A stretch of DNA of 64,000 nt from Micavibrio sp. UBA5572. GTDB lineage: Bacteria > Pseudomonadota > Alphaproteobacteria > Micavibrionales > Micavibrionaceae. The notes beneath the pieces were generated by a model that was not told the origin of the DNA, ran no database searches, and was given only the letters and a program-made list of their open reading frames with translations. The stretch is from positions 11,353-75,352 of the forward strand of contig DIMG01000019.1 in NCBI GenBank assembly GCA_002425415.1. Reading direction: 5' to 3'. Shown here one piece after another: positions 40,701 through 46,652 of this stretch. Within the stretch, counting starts at the first letter, position 1, and each line of letters opens with the position of its first letter. The translations under genes were made by a program, and so were the position numbers.

Positions 40701-40715
40701 TTAATCAAAGATTAA
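40701..40715 (-). promoter_or_regulatory. CtrA-like box upstream of flhF
   Basis: The minus strand reads TTAATCTTTGATTAAC, an exact TTAA-N7-TTAAC. It lies about 110 bp upstream of the flhF ATG in a 173-bp gap. Confidence 0.45.
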
Positions 40716-40764
40716 TGAGAAAAATCAAAAGCAGTATGATCCACTTAATTTGGGTATGATCTGA

Positions 40765-41544
40765 CTATATATTCATCGGACTATTGGCAAACGGACTGGC
40801 GGGTTTAGCGGAGAGGGCCGATTGTGTCGAGTTGGAATTTTCTGCCACGGGATCGGAAGATGGAGTAGCAGGTTTATCCAATTTGTTTGAGGAAACAGGA
40901 GTCTCTGATGTTTTTGGGGTTGTGATTTGTGACGCCTCTGCGATAATTTGATCCAACCCGTTTACGCTGAGGGATTGGTTAACGATTTTTCCAGTCGCTC
41001 CATCTAGTCCCAATACTCTACGATTGATTTTTTGCTCTTCGGTTAATGGTGTAACCTCTCCCGAGACAGGGTTTACATCGTACTTTGATGGATCATACTT
41101 GGACTGCAATACTTCACCGCCATTCGGTTGAGAGAATATTGCAAAAGGACTGTTTCGGACAGAATCATTCCACGCTTCGCCAGCGGATTTGTATTGAACA
41201 TCCTTCCAACCAGCATCCCATGCAGGCTGATTATCCCAGCCCGCCGCTTTATCCATAATGCTGATTTGCCGACACATGGTTTGATAATTTTGTTGAAATT
41301 TGCGAGTCTTGCTCTCTCCATTACTTTCGCCGGAATGACCATCTTCATCACCATGACCACCAAGGTCAAAATAACCTTTGTTGGAACGTCCGGCTATACC
41401 ATTATTATGAATGATGGGGTTGTAACGCGTTGGGTCAAGAGCGAGTGAATCTTCAAATTGCCGCAGTTGCTCAGCATGATCGTCCTCAGGCGCAGCATCC
41501 GCTGTTCCGATCAATTGACCTAATTCTACTTGCATGACTGCCAT
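40765..41544 (-). CDS. Hypothetical protein, 259 aa
   Basis: No family recognised. It is acidic and polar, with no signal peptide or membrane span. The N-terminal half has a His/Gly/Asp/Glu segment (GYFDLGGHGDEDGHSGES), then an aromatic-rich patch with several Trp (MDKAAGWDNQPAWDAGWKDVQ). The C-terminal 60 residues are low complexity (Ser, Thr, Pro). AGAGG is 6 bases before the ATG. It lies upstream of flhF on the same strand, and its promoter region contains five phased TTAAC repeats. A secreted or flagellar export substrate is possible but unproven. Confidence 0.5.
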   Translation of the reverse strand: MAVMQVELGQLIGTADAAPEDDHAEQLRQFEDSLALDPTRYNPIIHNNGIAGRSNKGYFDLGGHGDEDGHSGESNGESKTRKFQQNYQTMCRQISIMDKAAGWDNQPAWDAGWKDVQYKSAGEAWNDSVRNSPFAIFSQPNGGEVLQSKYDPSKYDVNPVSGEVTPLTEEQKINRRVLGLDGATGKIVNQSLSVNGLDQIIAEASQITTPKTSETPVSSNKLDKPATPSSDPVAENSNSTQSALSAKPASPFANSPMNI

Positions 41545-41578
41545 AAAACCCTCTCACCATACAATTTTACAGAATATT

Positions 41579-41629
41579 GTTAATTTGACGTTAATTCAGT
41601 GTTAATTTCTGTGTTAATGCGATGTTAAG
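41579..41629 (-). promoter_or_regulatory. Array of five TTAAC repeats at about 11-bp intervals
   Basis: GTTAA (TTAAC on the minus strand) occurs at 41579, 41590, 41601, 41613 and 41624, giving spacings of 11, 11, 12 and 11 bp. Three of the four adjacent pairs are exact TTAA-N7-TTAA. All copies have the same orientation and lie on one helix face, 35-85 bp upstream of the unknown gene (minus strand) and 120-170 bp upstream of sucC. Confidence 0.7.
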
Positions 41630-41683
41630 AGTGCCTCATGTATGGTGCTGGGCATCCTCTTTTCATTTAGGAGTTGGGGTGCT

Positions 41684-41761
41684 ATGCCAGTGAAGAAGTT
41701 GCGTGAAGCGATTCTTTCGATCAGATGTCTAACCGGAGAAATACAGCATGAATATCCATGA
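41684..41761 (+). CDS. Possible 25-codon leader ORF overlapping the sucC start
   Basis: ATG at 41684 with AGGAG at 41669-41673 opens a 25-codon frame (MPVKKLREAILSIRCLTGEI...) that ends at a TGA inside sucC (41759-41761), in a different frame from sucC. sucC has its own GGAGA. The ORF may be a translated leader coupled to sucC or a chance frame. Confidence 0.3.
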   Translation: MPVKKLREAILSIRCLTGEIQHEYP

Positions 41762-42953
41762 ATATCAGGCCAAAGAACTATTGGCAAAATACGGAGTAGC
41801 CGTTCCAAAAGGAATCGCAGCGATGAATGTAGCTGAAGCAGTTGCAGCCGTCGATCAGCTCGCGGGCCCATTATATGTTATAAAGGCTCAAATTCATGCA
41901 GGGGGTCGCGGCGCGGGTCACTTTAAAAACAACCCGACCGGAAAAGGCGGCGTTCGTTTGTGTAAAAGCAAAGATGAAATCAAAGTCGCAGCCGAAGCCA
42001 TGATGAATCAAATTCTGGTCACCAAACAAACCGGAGCGGATGGCAAGGAAGTCCAACGTCTTTATGTTACCGACGGCGTGGACATTAAAAAAGAATATTA
42101 TTGTTCAGTTGTTCTTGATCGTGACACATCACGAGTCACCTTTATGGTGTCCACCGAAGGCGGAATGGAAATCGAAGAAGTCGCTGAAAAACATCCTGAA
42201 AAAATCATCAAGGCATCAATCGATCCCGCGTCTGGTATGTCCGGTTTCCATGCCCGTAAATTGGCATTTGGATTGGGTCTGGAAGGCGATGCATTGAAAT
42301 CTGCTCAAAAGTTCTTCTTTGCCCTTTATAAAGCCTTCACCGAATTGGACGCATCGATTGTGGAAATCAACCCGATGATCGTCACCGATAAAAACGAAGT
42401 ATTGGCACTGGACGCCAAAATGAACTTTGATGAAAACGCTTTGTTCCGTCAAAAAGCTGTTGCGGACATGCGGGACGAGTCAGAAGAAGACGAAAACGAA
42501 CGTGACGCCAAAGACTGCGAACTCTCTTATGTTCGGATGGATGGCAATATTGGCTGTATGGTCAATGGCGCAGGTCTTGCCATGGCAACCATGGACATCA
42601 TCAAACATTACGGCATGGAACCGGCTAACTTTTTGGACGTGGGCGGCGGGGCAACAACCGAACGCGTCACGGCTGCGTTCAAAATCATTTTATCCGATCC
42701 GAAAGTCAAAGGTGTTCTGGTGAACATTTTCGGCGGGATCATGAAATGTGACATCATCGCCAACGGCATCGTTGCCGCAGCAAAAGAAGTGTCATTGAGC
42801 GTACCATTGGTGGTGCGTTTGGAAGGCACAAACGTCGAATTGGGCAAAGAAATCCTGAACACGTCCGGCCTGCCGATTATTGCAGCCGATAATCTGGATG
42901 ATGCCGCCCGCAAAATCGTTGACGCCACCAAAAAAGCGTTGAAGGCAGCGTAA
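41748..42953 (+). CDS. sucC: Succinate--CoA ligase, beta subunit
   Basis: A 401-aa protein with an ATP-grasp domain. It begins MNIHEYQAKELLAKYGVAVPKG, with AQIHAGGRGAGHFKNN as the nucleotide-binding loop. The C-terminal ligase domain has DVGGGATTERVTAAFKIILSD and GIMKCDIIANGIVAAA. With SucD it converts succinyl-CoA to succinate while making ATP or GTP in the TCA cycle. GGAGA precedes the ATG. sucD follows after 25 bp. Confidence 0.97.
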   Translation: MNIHEYQAKELLAKYGVAVPKGIAAMNVAEAVAAVDQLAGPLYVIKAQIHAGGRGAGHFKNNPTGKGGVRLCKSKDEIKVAAEAMMNQILVTKQTGADGKEVQRLYVTDGVDIKKEYYCSVVLDRDTSRVTFMVSTEGGMEIEEVAEKHPEKIIKASIDPASGMSGFHARKLAFGLGLEGDALKSAQKFFFALYKAFTELDASIVEINPMIVTDKNEVLALDAKMNFDENALFRQKAVADMRDESEEDENERDAKDCELSYVRMDGNIGCMVNGAGLAMATMDIIKHYGMEPANFLDVGGGATTERVTAAFKIILSDPKVKGVLVNIFGGIMKCDIIANGIVAAAKEVSLSVPLVVRLEGTNVELGKEILNTSGLPIIAADNLDDAARKIVDATKKALKAA

Positions 42954-42978
42954 GTTTTTAGAGAAAAGGAATTTTAAT

Positions 42979-43854
42979 ATGTCAGTACTCGTTAACAAAA
43001 ACACCAAGGTGATCTGTCAGGGCTTCACCGGAGCGCAGGGAACGTTCCACTCGGAACAAGCCATTGCATACGGCACCAAAATGGTTGGTGGCGTCACACC
43101 GGGCAAAGGTGGAACAAAACATCTTGACCTGCCGGTCTTTAATACCGTTATGGAAGCCAAAGCAGAAACCGGATGCAATGCGTCGGTCATTTACGTACCA
43201 CCACCCTTTGCAGCAGATGCGATTCTGGAAGCGATTGACGCTGGAATCGAATTGGCCGTGTGCATCACCGAAGGCATTCCTGTTTTGGATATGGTCAAAG
43301 TCAAACGCGCATTATGCGGATCAAAAACTCGTCTGATCGGCCCGAACTGCCCGGGTGTGATTACACCCAATGAATGCAAAATCGGGATTATGCCGGGTCA
43401 CATTCACAAACGCGGTAAGATCGGGATTGTATCACGCTCAGGAACTTTGACTTATGAAGCCGTGCATCAAACAACCGCAGCAGGTTTGGGACAATCCACT
43501 TGTATCGGCATTGGTGGCGACCCTGTCAATGGCACCAACTTTATTGATGCCCTTGACCTGTTCTTGAATGACGAAGAAACCGAAGCCATCATCATGATCG
43601 GTGAAATCGGTGGATCTGCCGAAGTCGATGCGGTCAATTTCTATATGAAAGCAGCCAAGAAAAAACCGATTGCCGGATTTATCGCCGGAGCAACTGCTCC
43701 AAAAGGCAAACGCATGGGTCACGCCGGAGCAATTATCTCCGGTGGCAATGACACCGCCGAAGTCAAAATCGCCGCCATGAAAGCCGCCGGTTTTGAAGTC
43801 GCAGAAACACCCGCCCATTTGGGTGAGGCGGTTCTTCGCGCCATCGCCGCCTAA
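42979..43854 (+). CDS. sucD: Succinate--CoA ligase, alpha subunit
   Basis: A 291-aa protein with the CoA-binding Rossmann domain (VICQGFTGAQGTFHSEQAI) and VGGVTPGKGG. The phosphohistidine is in GHAGAIISGGNDTAE (His about 249). Second gene of sucCD, followed by a strong terminator that separates it from the downstream unknown genes. Confidence 0.97.
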   Translation: MSVLVNKNTKVICQGFTGAQGTFHSEQAIAYGTKMVGGVTPGKGGTKHLDLPVFNTVMEAKAETGCNASVIYVPPPFAADAILEAIDAGIELAVCITEGIPVLDMVKVKRALCGSKTRLIGPNCPGVITPNECKIGIMPGHIHKRGKIGIVSRSGTLTYEAVHQTTAAGLGQSTCIGIGGDPVNGTNFIDALDLFLNDEETEAIIMIGEIGGSAEVDAVNFYMKAAKKKPIAGFIAGATAPKGKRMGHAGAIISGGNDTAEVKIAAMKAAGFEVAETPAHLGEAVLRAIAA

Positions 43855-43873
43855 TATTTCTTATGAAACAACC

Positions 43874-43900
43874 AAAAGCAGGGATTTTCCCTGCTTTTTT
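43874..43900 (+). terminator. Rho-independent terminator after sucD
   Basis: AAAAGCAGGGA (43874-43884) pairs with TCCCTGCTTTT (43888-43898) around a three-base loop, with six T in the tail. Confidence 0.92.
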
Positions 43901-43902
43901 AT

Positions 43903-43931
43903 TTGATGATTAACATAACGCAATATATTCT
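43903..43931 (+). promoter_or_regulatory. Possible promoter of the 43961-46543 gene group
   Basis: TTGATG (43903-43908), 17-bp spacer, TATTCT (43926-43931), 30 bp before the ATG at 43961 and just after the sucD terminator. Confidence 0.35.
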
Positions 43932-43960
43932 CGCCGAAACAAAAAATCAGGGACGGCAAA

Positions 43961-44824
43961 ATGGCTGCAAAAATAGAAGAACTTCTTGAGTATCATACGC
44001 AATTACAAGGGGATTTTCGTGTTGTTATGGATGGCGAAGATTCTGAAATTATAAAAACAATTGGGGATAATGCTCGCGCCAACCGTGATAAGCAAAACGG
44101 GCAAAGGAGAATGGGTGAATTGTCAGGTGATTTACTCGGCAGCCTTCAAGATCTTTGTATTCATAATAAAGCCGTTTTAGAAGCTCTTATTGAATTGGAA
44201 GAGTTAACCGATCAGGTTTTTCAAAGAAATCGTACAAAAAACATCCCTGACATAGTCGGAAAAATCAGCTTTCGCGATTTAATAGAAGAAAAAAGAAACA
44301 CATTTCTTTCTGCTCTGATAATGGTGAGTCATTATGCTGATTTGCGAGGGCAATTGGGCAGTGCATTTCCGATCGAAAAAAAAGAAGGTGAGGCATTTGG
44401 ATCAACTCAAAAGCTTTTGGCCGTCATAAATCCTGAAGTGTCTATGGCGATGAATGTCTACAGGGCAAGGTCAATAAGCGGAAAGTCAAATATTCTCTCC
44501 CAATTATGTCCCGAACTGGCTCCCACCGTTGAAGAAGAGACTCTGTCACGGCAATTCAATTTGATTGCAGAGGTTGCATGCACAGATTTGTTTAAAGAGG
44601 CTGGGTTTAAGCAGAGCGCACTTGCCAATATGATTGTCCTGTATGATTTTCTGAAAGCATTCAAAGAAGGAAATCCTGCGGTGGAAGATATTGAATGCGA
44701 GGACATAAAAGACTCGCTTTTAACGATGATGGACTTTTTGCATGGACAAATGGTCAGGTTTTTAGATCTTTCATCCAGAGTGGGGGGTGAATTGGAGCAA
44801 GTTACCGGAGTATTCCAGCCTTAA
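43961..44824 (+). CDS. Hypothetical helical protein, 287 aa
   Basis: No family recognised. It is predicted almost wholly helical, without signal peptide or membrane segment. Features include QRRMGELSGDLLGSLQDLCIHNKAVLEALIELEELTDQVFQ (a helical hairpin, about residues 47-87), RDLIEEKRNTFLSALIMVSHYADLRG, and LLTMMDFLHGQMVRFLDLSSRVGGELEQ at the C-terminus. ACGGCAAA before the ATG is a weak ribosome site. It is first in a four-gene group of unknown genes between sucD and sucA and is not obviously a paralogue of the other three. Confidence 0.55.
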   Translation: MAAKIEELLEYHTQLQGDFRVVMDGEDSEIIKTIGDNARANRDKQNGQRRMGELSGDLLGSLQDLCIHNKAVLEALIELEELTDQVFQRNRTKNIPDIVGKISFRDLIEEKRNTFLSALIMVSHYADLRGQLGSAFPIEKKEGEAFGSTQKLLAVINPEVSMAMNVYRARSISGKSNILSQLCPELAPTVEEETLSRQFNLIAEVACTDLFKEAGFKQSALANMIVLYDFLKAFKEGNPAVEDIECEDIKDSLLTMMDFLHGQMVRFLDLSSRVGGELEQVTGVFQP

Positions 44825-44843
44825 TTACTGAAAACGAACACGA

Positions 44844-44871
44844 AAAGAGGATGTTATAAAAAACCCTCTTT
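44844..44871 (+). other. Hairpin between unknown genes
   Basis: AAAGAGG (44844-44850) and CCTCTTT (44865-44871) form a 7-bp stem with an A-rich loop, 20 bp after the stop of the 287-aa gene. No T run follows, so it is at most a weak terminator or processing site. Confidence 0.3.
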
Positions 44872-44891
44872 AAGATATTACTGTTTTCGGA

Positions 44892-44897
44892 TATTCT
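44892..44897 (+). promoter_or_regulatory. Possible -10 element giving a leaderless start at 44904
   Basis: TATTCT ends six bases before the ATG at 44904, and no Shine-Dalgarno is present (CTACCCCC precedes the ATG). The -35 region (TTTAAG at 44869-44874) is poor. Confidence 0.3.
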
Positions 44898-44903
44898 ACC
44901 CCC

Positions 44904-45467
44904 ATGACAGCTTTACGCGAATTACCAGAAGATATTCAGCAATTAATTATCAAACTCCCGTTTCGGGTGGGATATTATATATCTGCCAGTGATAAAACGG
45001 GGGGAGATGATGCCGATCAGAAAGAAATGCTGGCTTTGCAAAACATCGTCACTTTTTATGTCGAAGACACCCTCAAGTCGGAATTCGCCCAAGAGGTTAT
45101 GCTCTTGATGCTCAAAGAAAAAAATCATTGGGGCGAATGGAAGGAACATATCGAAATTGTCCCTGAGGAATGCCTGAAGGTAACTGCGGCACTGGTTGGA
45201 ATAGTCGAGATGAAGGAAATCATAGCCTTCAAAAACAATTTGCTTGAAATTGCAATTTCTGTGGCTCAAGCCTATCGTGAATTTGATGATAGAGTATCCA
45301 CTGTTGAAAAAATACAGACTTATTTGGCAATTATTTTCCAACGGGTTCGTGCCTTGCTTTTGGGCGAAGAGATTCAATCAACAGATATGATGCTCAATAT
45401 CAGCCGTGAAGAACGTATGGCTATCGGCCTTCTCGCCGACACGTTGGGCATTGAAGTAAAAATATAA
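44904..45467 (+). CDS. Paralogue A of a three-gene family of unknown function, 187 aa
   Basis: Shares its layout with the next two genes: an N-terminal L-P-E-D...L motif, then FRVGYYISASDKTGG (about residues 20-34), a W-x-x-W pair (HWGEWKEH, about 76), a helix ending VAQAYREFD (about 125), and a C-terminal 'iSreErmAiglLAdtLgI' tail. The helical, acidic pattern around 'I-S-x-x-D-x-x-G' is reminiscent of TerB-like helical folds, but this is only an impression. Cytosolic, no signal peptide. It probably has a leaderless start (see nearby -10). Confidence 0.6.
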   Translation: MTALRELPEDIQQLIIKLPFRVGYYISASDKTGGDDADQKEMLALQNIVTFYVEDTLKSEFAQEVMLLMLKEKNHWGEWKEHIEIVPEECLKVTAALVGIVEMKEIIAFKNNLLEIAISVAQAYREFDDRVSTVEKIQTYLAIIFQRVRALLLGEEIQSTDMMLNISREERMAIGLLADTLGIEVKI

Positions 45468-45488
45468 TCGGGATCGGGGAGATCGTTT

Positions 45489-46034
45489 ATGTCGGAATTA
45501 CAGAGATTTCTGCCGCAAGATCAGGAACTACTTTCAGGATTACTGTATCGCGTGGGCTATTGGATATCCAATGTTGATGATACCGATGAAGGAAACGAAT
45601 CCGAGCAAATCGAACGCCAACACATGATCGGATGCCTGACAAAAATATCAAAAGCGGGCAAAGCAGGGGCATTGATAAACGAGATGGCTCTTGAATCCCT
45701 GCGCCAACAGCAAAGCTGGCCACGTTGGGAAAGCCAGAACGACCATATTTTAGACAGCGTTGCTAAGGCGTTGGCTCTTATAAAATCTCAAGGCAGCCAA
45801 GAAGAATTGGGTGCTTTTATTCGTGCCAGCATGATGGTGGCTACGGCTGTAGCCCATGCTTTCCGTGAAGAACCAGAAAATACACCTGACCATGAAAACT
45901 ATTTCTCATGGCTGGCCGAAAAGGCAAATGATCTCGTGCTATCACTATCGGACAAAGAGGCTCATAAGGATTTGAGTATTTCACCGGAAGAAGACAACGC
46001 CTTGAATGAGTTGCTTTCGGTTTTAAAATCATGA
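45489..46034 (+). CDS. Paralogue B of a three-gene family of unknown function, 181 aa
   Basis: Matches paralogue A segment by segment: YRVGYWISNVDDTDEGNE (about residues 19-36), SWPRWESQ (about 75), VATAVAHAFREE (about 117-128) and ISPEEDNALNELLSVL at the end. 21 bp after paralogue A, with GGGGAG upstream of the ATG. Overlaps paralogue C by four bases (ATGA), so B and C are translationally coupled. Function unknown. Confidence 0.65.
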   Translation: MSELQRFLPQDQELLSGLLYRVGYWISNVDDTDEGNESEQIERQHMIGCLTKISKAGKAGALINEMALESLRQQQSWPRWESQNDHILDSVAKALALIKSQGSQEELGAFIRASMMVATAVAHAFREEPENTPDHENYFSWLAEKANDLVLSLSDKEAHKDLSISPEEDNALNELLSVLKS

Positions 46035-46543
46035 GTCTGAATCCGAAAGATAAGCAGGAACTTGCCCGGATTTTATATCGTTGTGCCGTGTGGATTGCTG
46101 TTTCGGACGATAGTGGGGGTATATCAGCGAAGAATGCAGAAGAGCGCATATTGAAAAAGCGGATTCAATATCTCTATCGGGACGCAAGAAATGGGACTGA
46201 TGAGCGCGAAATTCTGGGAATTGTTCTGGCAAATAGCAGCAAATGGAAAGAATGGCAAGAAAATCTGATCAACCTGATGGATGAAATCGGAAAGAATTCT
46301 GAAATAATTTCCCCTAAATTATGCGACATCATTATGGTTATAGCCAAAGATGTTGCGATGGCATTTGAAGAACGATCCTTATTATCCTCCCTCTTGTTCA
46401 AAATATCGATCTGCGTTCGGAATATTTTTTCCAGTTCTAGGTCGGATTTGTCCGCCGATGAGCTGTCCAGTATTTCCAAAACCGAAATAGCCGCCTTGCA
46501 CGAGCTGGCAACAGCTTTGAAAATTAGTAATTTCCACGTCTGA
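46031..46543 (+). CDS. Paralogue C of a three-gene family of unknown function, 170 aa
   Basis: Same plan as A and B but more diverged: YRCAVWIAVSDDSGGISAKN (about residues 17-36), KWKEWQENL (about 70), VIAKDVAMAFEER (about 105-117) and ISKTEIAALHELATALKI at the C-terminus. The start overlaps the stop of B. It is followed by a 109-bp gap to sucA that contains a 7-bp inverted repeat. Function unknown. Confidence 0.6.
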   Translation: MSLNPKDKQELARILYRCAVWIAVSDDSGGISAKNAEERILKKRIQYLYRDARNGTDEREILGIVLANSSKWKEWQENLINLMDEIGKNSEIISPKLCDIIMVIAKDVAMAFEERSLLSSLLFKISICVRNIFSSSRSDLSADELSSISKTEIAALHELATALKISNFHV

Positions 46544-46582
46544 ATCTTTTTATCTGGAATAGTCTTTTTTTTATTACAAGGG

Positions 46583-46604
46583 CTGTTTCGTAAGTATGAA
46601 ACAG
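46583..46604. promoter_or_regulatory. Inverted repeat upstream of sucA
   Basis: CTGTTTC (46583-46589) and GAAACAG (46598-46604) are a perfect 7-bp inverted repeat with an 8-base interval, 49 bp before the sucA ATG. Its 22-bp size suits a dimeric regulator, but the binding protein is unknown. Confidence 0.35.
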
Positions 46605-46652
46605 TGTTAATATCGTCCGACAAGTGGTTCTTCAAAAACAGAGATAGTAAAG

